This document shows, one piece after another, positions 33,806 to 45,520 of a stretch of DNA of 64,000 nucleotides (position 1 is its first letter; each line of letters opens with the position of its first letter). The DNA lies in contig JAWHQI010000068.1 in NCBI GenBank assembly GCA_033032865.1, forward strand, positions 4,774,001 to 4,838,000. The letters are read 5' to 3'. Position numbers and translations under genes: made by a program. Source of the stretch: Dactylorhiza incarnata. Lineage: Eukaryota; Streptophyta; Magnoliopsida; Asparagales; Orchidaceae. The notes beneath the pieces were generated by a model that worked only from the letters and a program-made list of their open reading frames with translations, was not told the DNA's origin and searched no databases.

Positions 33806-33844
33806 CGCCCACTGTTGCCACTCTTCATCTGCGCCCGTCGCCTC

Positions 33845-35823
33845 TCAGATTCTATCTGTTATGTCATATTGCATTTCCATCCAGTTCAAACGAGCCACGC
33901 CAGACTTGCATCTTGCCACACAAGAAATATCCAGGGACTCCAGGTCTCGTATCAAACTCTCATCATGCTCCGCCATCCAATTACCTTGCCCGGAGTACTT
34001 CCTACTCAAGACATCCGCCACCACGTTGGCTTTACCCGGCGTATACTGAATCTCCACGTCGTAGTCACCAAGGAACTCGACCCATCTACGCTGACGCATA
34101 TTCAAATCCTTCTGGTCCAGGAGATACCTCAAGCTCTTGTGATCCGTGAAGATCTCCACCTTCGCACCATAAACGTAGTGCCGCCACAATTTTAGCGTAA
34201 AAATTACCGCCGCCAACTCTAGATCATGGACGGGATAATTCCTCTCATGAGTCTTTAACTGCCTTGACCCATACGCTATCACTTTGCCGTGCTGCACCAG
34301 CACGCAACCCAACCCACAACCTGACGCGTCGCTGAAAATCTGAAATCCTTTCATCCCACTAGGAAGACTAAGGATTGGAGCAGACATCAACCTTTCCTTC
34401 AAATTCTCAAATGCACGGGCACACTCCGGTGTCCATACGAACCTTTGGTCCTTGCGAGTGAGAGTGGTGAGGGGCAACGCCATCAGCGAAAAGTTCTCCA
34501 CGAACCTTCTGTAATAACCGGCTAGTCCAAAGAAGCTCCGGACTTCCGCACGATTCTCAATACAGGCCAATCCCTAATGGCTTCAATCTTCGCTGGATCT
34601 ACTGCCACCCCATCTCCACTAATTACGTGATCCAAGAAAGCCACCTTCCCGATCCAAAACTCACATTTTGAGAACTTAGCATAAAGCTGATTCTCCCTTA
34701 GAGTCTGCAATACCAGCCTCAAGTGAGACTCATGCTCTGCCTCTATTTTTGAGTACACCAAAATGTCATCAATAAACACCACCACGAACGAATCTAGAAA
34801 CGGTCGAAAAACCCGGTTCATCAGATCCATGAAGACAGATGGTGCGTTCGTCAGTCCGAACGGCATCACCAAAAACTCGTAATGGCCATACCGAGTCCCA
34901 AACGCTGTCTTAGCGATGTCCTCCTCTCGAATCTTCAACTGGTAGTACCCCGACTTCAAGTCTAACTTGGAGTACACCACCGACCCTACTAACTGGTCGA
35001 ATAAATCATCGATTCGCGGAATCGGATATTTATTCTTAACGGTCAATTTATTCAATTCACGGTAGTCGATACACAACCGCATACTTCCATCTTTCTTCTT
35101 TACAAACAATACCGGCGCGCTCCACGGCGAAGAGCTGGGCCTAATGTACCCTTGCTCTAACAACTCCTGCAACTGAACCCTTAACTCAGCCAGTTCCTTC
35201 GGTGCCATCCTAAATGGAGGACGCGACACCGGCCTCGCACCCGGTACCAAATCGATCGAAAAATCGATCTCACGCTGAGGGGGTGCTCCCGGAAGCTCCT
35301 CGGGGAATACGTCCTCAAATTCTTCCACCACCGGAACTTCTCCAATGGCCAACTTTGTGGAGTGAGTCTCCAACAAAGCCAAAAACGCCTCGCCTCCTTG
35401 GTTTACCGCACGCCTCATTTGCACGGCGGAAATCAGGGAGCAAGCAACTCCGCTTAGGCCTTCGAACTTGACCTCTGCTCTACCTTCTCCTCTCAGGGTT
35501 ACCACCTTCAACTGGCAATCGATACTAGCTCGCTGCGCGGCAAGCCAGTCCATCCCTACGATAACGTCGAATTCGGCTAGTGGCAGAATCGCTGCTACCA
35601 ACACGAAATCATAATCGCCAATTTGCATCACAATGCGTCCCTTCCTCATGGTAGTCATGAAAGACCCATTCGGCATACGCACACTCAGCTCCACTTCTGC
35701 CTCTATGGACTTAGCACCAATCTTCCGGATAAAATTTCCGCAAGAAAAGAGTGTGACGCCCCCGTGTCGAACAACACTCGAGAGGGGTAGCCCGAAACTA
35801 GCACGAAACCTAACCGCGTGCAA
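33845..35823 (-). pseudogene. pol: Tekay protease, reverse transcriptase and RNase H
   Basis: The protease active site is visible as [11 protein letters not shown] (about 35775-35745) in a different frame from its C-terminal half ([11 protein letters not shown]), so one frameshift lies near 35710. RT shows the fingers [13 protein letters not shown] and [19 protein letters not shown], and the catalytic [14 protein letters not shown] (FIDD form) at about 34780. A frameshift near 34560 leads to RNase H ([41 protein letters not shown]) ending with a TGA-type stop at 33845. The rest of the sequence to the integrase start at 33805 is a short linker. All catalytic residues I can see are intact. Confidence 0.95.
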
Positions 35824-35851
35824 AAATAAACATAAAAGGCCGCAACCTACA

Positions 35852-36836
35852 TTATAGTAACAAACGAAAACTTAAACTTTTCGTACATGTCACCACGTCG
35901 GGTTGACGTATCGCTTCTTGCTGCCCAAGATTATAGGCTTTAGGCTGCACTGGAGGGAACCGCGAAGCGCTCGACTCTGCCGCTTTCCCCTTCTCTGCAA
36001 CACCGGGACCCTCACGCACCGATTGTTCCTGTCTCGGCTCTGGCTCAGCTCCGCCCTCGGTACAAAACCGACTAATGTGACCCACCTTGCCACACTGGTA
36101 ACAAGTCAACGGACCTTTGAATCGATTTCTCTCAACCCATGATAGAAGAGGTTATCTCTCTCTTTATCATCTGCCATAGTCGTTCCCGCATAACGACCCA
36201 ACCGAGTGAACTCTTGCAGATATTCATCCACTGCCTTCTCCCGCTGCACCAAATGCAGAAACTGCCGCTGCAGTGCTAACCTTGTCGAAGCCGGAATATA
36301 ACGCTTTAGGAAAGCGTTCCCGAACTCCTCCATGGACGGAACACGCCCAACAAAAATAGCGACCGTTATGGTTCACCCACCATAACTTCGCATCGCCGTC
36401 TAACATGAAACTCGCAAAGTGAGACTGCCTCTCAGCTGGGGTCTCAGCTGCCTTCAAGAGATCCTGGATCCTCGAAAGCCAATCCTCGGCATCCGTTGGA
36501 GTGCCCACTCCCTTGAATGTCAGAGGGTGGAAACTCAAAAAGTATTTCATGAATCGATCACCCATCGGAATAGCTCTCTCCGATATTGTCTCTGCTTGCC
36601 TCACTTCGACATCCGGTGTAGCCGGCGTAGCCGCCGGAGTAACAGGAGTCGCAACTTGCACCACCTGTGTTGGAACCCGTGGCATCGCTCCAGCTTGGGC
36701 CGCTACCATTGCTTCCGCTAGCATGCGACAGAAAATAGCCGGGGACATGCCCACATTCACGAGGCCCGGAGCAGTCGCACTGCTTCCCGAAGGCTCCTCT
36801 TGCCTCTTCGACGTCCCCGCATCATCGCCAACATCC
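35852..36836 (-). pseudogene. gag: Tekay Gag
   Basis: Frame open from about 36836 (no clear ATG left; first Met in frame at 36760). The Gag fold reads FLSFHPLTFKGVGTPTDAED and LDGDAKLWWVNH, breaks near 36340, and continues in another frame with MEEFGNAFLKRYIPAS and KAVDEYLQEFTRLGRYAG. After one more shift near 36105 comes the zinc knuckle CYQCGKVGHISRFC (CX2CX4HX4C), intact, followed by a Glu/Arg-rich tail toward the protease. The PBS lies about 150 bases upstream. Confidence 0.9.
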
Positions 36837-36980
36837 TAGCATAAGCAAGGAAAAACACTTATCAAGATCTATTCGCAAGACTCAAACGCAGGGATACTCA
36901 TGATCCCGCACAGTACTCCTATGTGGACAATCTCTTACGCGATCCAAATACACTAGACCTCGCAAGAATACTCAAACCTA

Positions 36981-36992
36981 GCTCTGATACCA
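36981..36992 (-). other. Primer binding site of the Tekay element, initiator-Met type
   Basis: TGGTATCAGAGC on the minus strand, a full 12-base match to the plant initiator-Met tRNA complement, three bases after the LTR end TTACA. Confidence 0.95.
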
Positions 36993-36995
36993 AAT

Positions 36996-39050
36996 TGTAA
37001 CTCCTCCCCTGTAATGACCATATAATATAGGTCCGGCCGGGACCCCACAGCATATAACCTCCACAACTTTAGTATAAAAAGATAATATTAACTACCCAAC
37101 TCAAAACTCAGATAATACACAGCGGAAACAAACATAAAACACAGAGATTGTTCACACTACATAGGAGTCCAATTGGCCTTAAGGCCTTACAAAATCACAG
37201 TCCAAAGCACCAAACATTCAACACGACATGACATCCCAACAAAAGGGGAAAATAGTAGTTTTACCTAAACTACCTCGGCATGCAAGCCGGTTAAAACATA
37301 ATGCAATAATAGAAGTGCATGGAAATAAAGACAAGCACTTCATGAGGCTTTAGGCCTTTTTGGCCGGCGCGCTAGGTCCAGCCTGCGATTCTTGCCCTGC
37401 AACCAAATCACAAAGAGCGGTAAATAAGGGTCAGCTATGGCTGACCACAAACGGTGTAACAACATCCCTCCTCCCGGCCGTCCTAGCGGACCCCGGGGAA
37501 CTACTTCACCCTGCAAGTCAGCACTTCGTATGCAAATGTACATATAAGAAAACAGCATAAACACAGGTGTGAGTGTCACATACATCATTCACATTTCTAT
37601 GTTGAACAGATAATAAAAAGGGGCCTACCAATGCAAAATGAATGCAAACCCGGGTTTCACCCAAGACACCCTAAAGCGAATGAATCAACCACATCATCAT
37701 ACATCATCATCACATCACAAACACAGGGGTACTCGTCATTTCCCCGTAAGGGCATCGTAGCCCAAGGCCAAGAGCTCTCGCTGAGACCCACCTCGCCTGG
37801 CTCGCCATGCCATCGGGCTTGTCTAACAGCTCACACGCTCGGGCCGCCAACAACACACAAGACCGATACTAAGAATTCTAGCTAACAAAAACGTCCCAAG
37901 GCCCGGGACTTACTCTCGGGACAACGTCCACCGATTGCCTCGCCTGGCGACCGTCAACGGACTCATCCGTAGCACAGACCTTCTCATCAGTCAACAATCG
38001 AAGGGACTAATCTTGCCGGGACACTCTCCACACGTGAATCTCAGTTTTCACGGGATAGCCAGCCGACCACAAAGACCAATCGCGCCTTCGCACAACACTA
38101 GGCATCACAAGCCCCATATTCCGCACATTACTTCTCCGCCCTAAACCCAACGTTCGTTACCACACGAAGCTACAAGGGCATCACAAAGACGAGTTCGCCG
38201 TATTCGGATTTCTAACAAAACCCCTAAAAGGCGCGTAAATCAACATCACCGAATCGGACCAACGACCACAAATCCGGCTTCACCCACAATGCCTAATCCG
38301 CTAACGGAGCGGATCTCTAGTGCAAATCATGTCGGGGACGGACTCAATCAACCCGATGGTTCCTTTTGAACCAAGGCGACCCGGACCCCTCTCACTCGAC
38401 GGATCCGGTGCCAAAATGCAGAAATTAAAGGGATGCCATGCACGCATCCTAAAGACCGGGAGGAGAAATGTCGTTACCTTTTGAGATCTCCTCCTAGCCA
38501 TGAGAAGCTTGCAAACAAACGGTGGAGAAGAAGCGCCTCTATGCCCTCTACACGTTGCCGGTCTCAGATCGGCGAACGGAGCTCCGAAGCTCCGGCAATG
38601 GCGGATTCCCCTTCTTCTTCCTCCTTGCCTCCTCCTCCTTTCTCCAACCTAAGAGAGAGAAAGTCTTGGAAATAATGAGGGTTTAACTCCTCTACCAAGC
38701 CTTAAAACCCCCCAGCCATCCATCGCAGTCGTTGGATCAAATCCCAACATTTTTGGACGGCCGGATCATCTTCCCCGTCACTTTTTGCGGAGCAGAATAA
38801 ACAGTGTGCACGAGAAGCGGCGCACGGTCAGTGATCGTGCACGGCCAACATCCCCTGATCGTGCGCACTACACAATCAGCCGACCTTCAACCCTTGTGAA
38901 TTAAGCACGATCAGGCGCACGACCACTGGTCGTGCGCGAAGGAGGCCAGTGAGCGTGCGCGAAGAACCTGCTATGGAATTTTCAGCCTATTCCGAGCGCG
39001 ACGCTACCACTCCGCCTACCTCGCTGGACTACGATTTTTGGGGTGTTACA
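36996..39050 (-). repeat. 5' LTR of the Tekay element
   Basis: 2055 bp partner of 30363-32419, with an intact outer end GGGGTGTTACA. Contains the GATCGTGCGC array at 38795-38970. The ORFs read inside it on either strand (for example 37340-37588, 37631-37885 and 38433-38675) recur in the other LTR and are not genes. Confidence 0.9.
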
Positions 39051-41144
39051 AAGTGAACTAAATCAAATATTTTCCGCTGCAATTACATATATTTTCTCGG
39101 TGGACTAGTTGATCCACGAACTGAGAGACACAGTTCTTACCCCAAAACCTAATAAATGATTTCAAATGATGATCTATCATGTAAACATGTTTTGATTAAT
39201 TAAGTTCTAGGTTCCCGCCTATGTGTCTGCAGTTGTCTCCTACATGACGTGGCATCATGATGCATATTTTCTCTTACTCTGATATTCCTAAATTTGGAGA
39301 AAATGCAGGTTGTGACACTCCCAATAATAATTTTGGGTCATTTGGATGATCATTTGGAGTCTTTCTCTTTTTATCCATCATGTAGTTCATGTGTTCTACG
39401 TATAGTGAAAATGCTGAATTCAGAGAAACATGTAGGTCTTACATGGAGAGTTACAGAATTTGGTGCACCCAGGCTGATTGGGTTTGGAAGGGGTCACCAG
39501 AAGAGGGTAGGAGTGAGATGCCTGGTTGGCTAGGAGGCAAGAGTGTGCTTGGGATCGACGAGAGGCTGTCATTCCCTTGGGGTGGAGTAAAACACACTTA
39601 GTATTAGTAAGTGTAACATTAATAGTAGTCAGTTCAAGGGTAGACACCAATAAGAATAAGTGCCTTGGAAAGGTAGCTTTGGGGTTCAGCCCGTCATAGA
39701 TCCTAGTACCACTGCGAGCCCCTCGCAGGGTAGTCCTCGAGAAGTACATGGTTAACCCAAAACTATAGGAATAAATTGTTTTGCAAGTTTAATATGATAA
39801 TACACTCACCCACATCCCGCTGCTATGGGTGGTTAATTGGTTTGGTCTTACGAGTAGTAGGCTCGGTGGATGTAGGTATAGATGTGTTAGTCCGGCGAGT
39901 CGGTGACTCGGAAGGTTATTAAGGTGGGCAGGTTAGCCCGGGGAGCCTATGGCTCGGAGATATGACGTAATCATATTTGTATGTGCATGAAGGTGGTGGG
40001 TCTTTAGTATTGGACAGTCGTTCACACCGATGCCGATACTTTGACTCAGTGAGTGTGGTTTTCATTTAGCCAATGAAAAGTCTGGTGGACCAGCAAGAAG
40101 GAGTACGCAGGCGCTCTGCGGTTGTGTTCTTTGCGTTGAGGCGTACAAAAGGTCTAGGTTAGGTAGTGCGAATACCAACATAGAGGTGGGCGAGGCCCAA
40201 CCCACTGCTTCCGTTTGCCACTACGGGAGGTATCCTGGGAGTTTTGCTAGATCCAAAAACGGGGAACTAAAGGTCTGTGCACATAGAGTCGGGTGTGTGT
40301 GTTGCACTTATGTGAACATTACATTAATCTTCATAACACTGCATGTCATAGCATAAGCATTTCCTTTCAACCCCTACCCATATCGTATAAATTGGTATGA
40401 GACTTTTTATATGATACGCCTTGCTAAACGACCCCTTGGTCTATAGGTCTGTATGGGCTTTCCAATAAATCAAGGTTACATTTCTTACTTACTTCACTTT
40501 ACTTTATCTTGTACATTACTCAGTTATTATTCTTTACATGTTCTTTACCTTGCTTTACTTACTGTTTTATATATATACACATGTGTAGTGGTAGATATTC
40601 ATGTAGCTAGGTCATGCCATCTGCTAAGTTTTATACCCCTTGTTGTCCTCCACTTTGTCCTTCCCGCACAGTGCCTAGGAGCTACTGCGGGGAGGGGTGG
40701 GAAATGAAGCTTAGTCTTTTGACTAACGGTCGGTGGACCATATCATTTTAATGGATCAAGGAGCAGCACCACCAGAGGTCGGTGTAGATGGAGGCGGGCC
40801 AATATAGCACAGGAGCACCAGTCTCAGGATCAGTGAGTGATTATTAGTAGTTTTGCTTCCGCGAGAGATCTTATAGTAAGGATATGATGTACTTGGCAGG
40901 AGCCCTTCTTATAACTACCCATTATTTCAGTTATCATCTGTGGACATCTATATTTGTGATTTTATATATTATGTGATGCGGAATTGGACTTACTAATTGT
41001 TCATCGTACTTTTCTTCTTCTGTGATCATTATTGTCGGCATGATCGGTGTTTTGTAGTGGTGACCTTCCCGAGTTTTGGTATCACCGCAAAGCGGCGGTT
41101 CTGGGCATAAGACCCGGTTTTGTAGCAAAAAATGGGGTCTTACA
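39051..41144 (+). repeat. LTR A, right part (ends GGGGTCTTACA)
   Basis: Continuation of LTR A after the Tekay insertion. Starts with the target copy AAGTG. Contains no recognisable gene; the ORFs at 39294-39749 and 40453-40707 lack any domain. The stretch 39830-40300 is G-rich with short repeats such as GGCTCGG. Last bases are GGGGTCTTACA. Confidence 0.5.
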
Positions 41145-41860
41145 CACCCTAAGCACCGGTCTCAGCGATCTTGTAAAATGGCATCCGCCTGAGCTGCTAC
41201 TGATGAGACTTTTGTGAATGACGATCACAAGCCATGTCGACTCTGTCAAGATGAATTTGTGTCTTTCTTTGGAAACACATATGATTCAGAACCAGATCAT
41301 TGTGCGGCTTCCCAAGGAAGATGAAGGGCTAAATTTTGGTGCTGAGAATTAGCTTGTCATCCCAATCGATCACTTCGATTGCGGTCGCATGCTTCCCTTG
41401 CTTTGGGAGTTCTTGGAGGTGATGGAATATTACAGAGTTTTGGTCGGACAGCTGCGGTTAAACTCTATCGGTCTCATGTCAATTTTCATTTTCTACTTGA
41501 GATCAGGAAAGGTCAAATTCACAATGGATTTATTCCGCGACACTTTTACCATGATGTCACTTAAAGAGGGGAGGAAGAAGGAAGAGTTCAAAGGATTGAT
41601 GTACTTTTACTGCCAAGGCATCAAAGTCTTGAATTTTCCAAATAAGAGTCCTTTCTAAACTGAGAGGTTCTTGGTGTTCGAAGGCGATTTTGGCGGTCTC
41701 AAGACCTTGCCATCTCGCCGAGGAGAGGTGGTTTTCAGAAAGCCAAAAATAATCTCAGAATAGGAGATCAAAATCCTAGCCTTCCAGGCCAGCAAGCGTC
41801 TTGACCATTTCCACTACTTGGCCCTCTGGCCTGTGGTCGCCAGGGTCACTCCTGAAGAAA

Positions 41861-41930
41861 GTAAGCAGCTATCTGTGGTCTCACTACCATTTTCCTTTGT
41901 TTAATTCTAATCAGTTTGCTTTCGTTCCAG
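41861..41930 (+). other. Intron 1 of antisense ORF 2
   Basis: 70 bases, GTAAGCAGC at the donor, TTTCGTTCCAG at the acceptor. Splits an ACG codon (phase 1) and joins PEE to TTLSVPTVNL in frame. Confidence 0.6.
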
Positions 41931-42385
41931 CGACCTTGTCAGTCCCAACAGTCAATCTTGTTGCACCGGATGAAGATGTCCTCACCCAGAGGGAGTTGCG
42001 AAAAAATGAGACCGCAAGAGGGTGAAAAATGAGACCGCTCAAGAGTCTGAATCTGCTAGAAAGACCTTTCCTTTGATTGGTTTTTTGTGGAAAGATGAAA
42101 GATATCAAGGGCAAACTCCTTCTCAAGTGGAATGAGAAGGGGAAGAGAGTGATGGTGTCCACCACTCTTCCTCTTTGGATATGGAAGTTGACAAGGCATG
42201 CCAACGCGGTCACCTCCGCATTATATGGCGAACGCAATGCAAAAGAGGCCTACTTAATTGAGCCTGAAATGCTCCATGATATGGCCACACAAGCGGCTGT
42301 CAGGAGTGTGGTCTTGAACCACCACATGGGGCGGCCTCTTCGCATGGCCCTGAAAGACATCGACACTCTACAAGAAAGATTACAA

Positions 42386-42458
42386 GTAAGGAAATTTACC
42401 TGCGGTTTGGTCATTCCCTTTCATCTTGACCGCGCGATCTCATATACTTTTTTTGCAG
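42386..42458 (+). other. Intron 2 of antisense ORF 2
   Basis: 73 bases, GTAAGGAAA donor, pyrimidine-rich ACTTTTTTTGCAG acceptor, phase 0. Joins LQERLQ to QTNKEAYYIGNPAF. Confidence 0.65.
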
Positions 42459-42893
42459 CAAACAAATAAAGAAGCTTATTATATTGGTAATCCAGCCTTC
42501 TGAAAGGCAATGTTAAAGCATATGAAAGGCGCGTCTGACATGATGATCTTGCGGCTTCGTGAACGCAACAGTCTATATATTGAATTACAGGAGGTAGAGT
42601 TTGCATATCTTTTTCTAGAAATGGCAAAAATGATCGATGAAACTTCGTTCACTGTTTCTGAGCCCCGCGAAGAAGAAGAAGAGAAGACCGACAAAGATGT
42701 AAATAGTTAGAGCGAGCCCACTCCTTTAAGCGGGAGCCAATATATTCTAGGCGATGAGCTGAGTTCAGTGGAGGCTTCAAGCTCTGGATCTCGGATTCCT
42801 CGCAGAAGCTCGGAAGAATATTCAGTGGAGACTGCATCCTCATCATCAGAGGAGCGATCTCCAAAAAGATTGAAAAGCAACCATGAAGAATGA

Positions 42894-43556
42894 AGATTGT
42901 TTCTAGTTGACTTCTCTTTATTTGCTTGAAATGTAACTGCCGATTTTGAGACCATGCGATATCTGTACTCTGTAAGAAATGAAATGAAAGAAACATTTTA
43001 TGTACCTTTGTCTGTTTTCTGTGAATGAATGGGCTTCTTATATTGAATATGATTGTATTTATTTTTGCTGAATTGCGATCACATTAAAACTTCCCATGAG
43101 AGAGAATCGATCTCAATACATATAAATCGATCACTAGACATGGAATAGAAAAAACATATGTCTTCATTATGCATGATCACGTAATCCACAGAACCAGCAT
43201 ATTCATTCGATCACAAGCTTGGGAATTTTTGAGCTAGAATCATCAACTGCATAAGAGAGGTCGATAATATTTCGAGAATATAACAAATTATTATGGTTTG
43301 AAGAATAATAGATAATCAAGTATTGCGATCTCTTGAATGTTAGATCGCCTTTTCTCATAATAATTTGAAAGGCACTTATTTCAAACACTCGAGACCGCCT
43401 CCCCGTAAAATATAGATGATTTTCATAACAATTCTGATGACAATTATTCGTAGATGGCGATCTCCGGTACTTGAGGTCTTTTGAAAAAAGGTCAAATCAT
43501 TGTAGCTATAGATAAAGACCTCAAATGCTCCAATCCATTTAGTAGAACATTGAGAT
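42894..43556. other. Non-coding Tat interior after antisense ORF 2
   Basis: AT-rich; several GCGATC/GATCGC words (for example TCGATCTC, GCGATCTCTT). No ORF worth naming on either strand. Confidence 0.4.
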
Positions 43557-44015
43557 TAACACCCTAAGAAGAGAGACCTTAGCAATCAGAAGAGAAGAGA
43601 GGTGTACATACCAAGATGTTCAATAAGGAAGGTGTTGCTACTGAAGAGTGATCGACATTGTTTTCCCTGGAATTGATCATAGAGGTTGTAACACCCTAAA
43701 AGAGCGACCTTAGCAGTCAGAAGTGAAGAGAGTTGTACAGACCAAGATGATGAATAGGACAGGTGTGGTTGCTGAAGAACTGCCGACATTGCTTTCCCTG
43801 GAAGTGATCATCAAAGGTGTAACACCCTAGCCATTCCACGGCTCAGCCGACGGTCATAGATGCTTCTGACCGTCCCTTTAAAAAAACTTGGCTATCCTTA
43901 GACGAATGAGTATTCAAGGGTCACAGAACAAGATGATCAGTAGTGTAGGTGTGGTTGCTGAAGAGCTACCGATATTTCTTTCCCTAGGAAGGATCATCAA
44001 GATTGTAACGCTGTC
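43557..44015. repeat. Tandem array, about 130-bp unit, three copies
   Basis: Copies begin near 43557, 43687 and 43817, each opening AACACCCTA and containing GACCTTAGCA(A/G)TCAGAAG and TTTCCCTGGAA(T/G)TGATCAT. The third copy is interrupted by one hairpin unit (GACGGTCATAG..CTGACCGTCC, 43840-43890) like those at 10990-11347, then resumes to about 44015. Confidence 0.85.
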
Positions 44016-44413
44016 CTGAAATGCATGATAGAGTTGGACATTCACCTAGACCACCCTTGATGTAGAGGTGTGTCAGATTTCAGCAAGGACCCAACATCCT
44101 AAAGATCTGCAGCAGAAGCTTGGTGAGCTACTACTACACAGATGCACAATCTCCCCGCTATCTGTGTTAATGGTAGATTTACATCTCAAGCTTGAAGTCG
44201 AGGGGGAACAAGTAGGATCCGTCGATATCTCACTTGGTAGGATTTTAGCCTTGCTAATAATCTATCTGGATACTTCCTTTTCAATATATTGAGAGAGTAC
44301 AAGAGGTTACATCAACAGAACATTTGTAAGAAAATAAATAAAAAGAACAAGATCATCAAGAAAAGAAATGCTTCAAGTGGTCTCCACTCTAGGTATGTGA
44401 CAACTCTTCCACT

Positions 44414-44617
44414 TCATAGGTATGGAGACGATAAGCCAGATCTTGCTACCGCATCTACCTTCTTTAGGACTACATCACCATTATCAAATTCTTTTATTCT
44501 GACATTCTTGTCAAAGTATTTGGCCATTCTACTTTTTACTTCTTCCTTATTTGGCGACGGTGAGTGCGGTGAACCCAGCCGCTTTCCTTTTGTGAATCGA
44601 AAACCTAGCATCAGCAA
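44414..44617 (-). pseudogene. pol: Tat-like integrase C-terminal fragment
   Basis: On the minus strand RMAKYFDKNVRIKEFDNGD followed by VVLKKVD matches the C-terminal part of gypsy integrases (the K-R-F-x-GDLVLRK region). A stop follows at 44414. The residues before it (LMLGFRFTKGKRLGSPHS) do not look like integrase, so a break lies near 44550. It fixes the pol orientation of this Tat element as minus, opposite to both antisense ORFs. The stretches 44016-44413 and 44618-44794 show nothing else. Confidence 0.55.
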
Positions 44618-45094
44618 TATTCTCCTAGAATCAGATCTAGCAATCTGTGGAGACGAAGGCCCCGATTATTCCAGCCTACTTTTGATTTTCGAGGGCAAGG
44701 TGCTTCTCCTGTTAGTGTGCAAATCTCGTAAAGTCGCAGACCTATTTTTGCATAATCGGAACTCGACAGAACCAATCCCTATTTTTTGGAGCATTGATGA
44801 GTCTGATATTTATAGTGTTTTAGGTACTCATTCGCGCTAGTTTTCACTCTTGTGCACTACACTTTTAGTCCTTAATTGCATATATTTCACTAGTACACAC
44901 TTTCACTCTAAGTGCACTGTTTAAGCCTGTAGTGATGTGCAATTGCGCGCTTTGTTGTTGGGGGTATGCAGATGGTGCTCCGCATTCTTTTTCAGGTACT
45001 TGGTTTGTGCTGGAGGCATGTTCCCAGCTTGTGGATTTGATGTGCATGTGGGTAGATCTCCTATGATGGCCTATATCATTCCTGTAGGAATTGC

Positions 45095-45500
45095 ACGGTC
45101 GTGCATTTTCTTCACGCGCGATCATTGCGACTGTGTGATGCTTACAGAGCCCAAAAATGGTGATCTCCCACAGGCTGTGCAATCTGTTCTCACACGGGAT
45201 ATTTTGCATGTGCATGATCAAATCGCACGACCTTGCCCTTTTGTCTAAAAAGTTTATGATGCATCGCCAGTGCGTTTTATTCACCCACGGTTGGATTCAA
45301 CCATGCGCGAAGGAAATCACGCGATAACTCTGTTAGCCTGGTTTTTCAGTGATCTATCTTGAACCGTGCGTTTTGTTCTCGAACGTGCTGTTTTGCATGT
45401 GCGTGAACAAAATTGCATGGTCTACTGCTGTGGCAGGCTAGGTGATTTTTGGGTGTTAAGTCACGCACGATTGTGCGTTCAACCATGCGTGCCTATTTTT
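45095..45500. repeat. U3 array of CGTGCG/GCACGA motifs
   Basis: GCACGGTCGTGC, ACGCGCGATC, CATGCGCGAAGGAAATC, GCACGATTGTGCG and similar words occur six to eight times in both orientations. Partner array at 50150-50560. Confidence 0.75.
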
Positions 45501-45512
45501 TTAACCATTTTC

Positions 45513-45520
45513 TATTTAAG
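45513..45520 (+). promoter_or_regulatory. Putative TATA box of the Athila-like LTR
   Basis: TATTTAAG follows the U3 array. The partner LTR has TATTAAAG at 50586-50593 in the same place. Confidence 0.45.

Larger units (their letters stand above)
30363..39050 (-). mobile_element. Tekay/Del-like chromovirus, near complete
   Basis: 8688 bp. LTRs 30363-32419 and 36996-39050, TGTAACACC..GGTGTTACA at the outer ends. Target copies ATGTG (30358-30362) and AAGTG (39051-39055) differ by one base. On the minus strand PBS, gag, protease, RT, RNase H, integrase, damaged chromodomain and polypurine tract follow in that order. Frameshifts occur in gag, protease, RT/RNase H and after integrase. LTRs are alike over long stretches, with only scattered differences, so this is one of the younger insertions here. 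It lies inside LTR A. Confidence 0.95.
41180..42893 (+). pseudogene. Antisense ORF 2 of a Tat element, intron-containing
   Basis: Resembles plant proteins labelled putative gypsy-type transposon (Transposase_28-like): MLPLLWEFLEVMEYYRV, LNSIGLMSIFIFYLRSGKVKF, DLFRDTFTMM, then RFLVFEGDFGG. Two canonical introns fit and keep frame: 41861-41930 (GTAAGC..TTCCAG) and 42386-42458 (GTAAGG..TTGCAG). The C-terminus has a helix-rich part (LQERLQ, MLKHMKGASDMMILRLRE) and a Ser/Glu-rich tail ending in PKRLKSNHEE at stop TGA 42891-42893. Inner stops at 41656, 41761, near 42023, at 42501-42503 (AF*KAM) and in the tail show decay. The reading direction is opposite to the integrase fragment at 44414-44617. 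Confidence 0.65.

Noticed and set aside
33317..34195. 292-residue plus-strand ORF
   Set aside because: Shadow of Tekay RNase H and integrase, which carry all the catalytic motifs on the minus strand.
36981..36992. Possible tRNA genes at TGGTATCAGAGC sites
   Set aside because: Only the primer-binding complement is present; no cloverleaf in the flanks.
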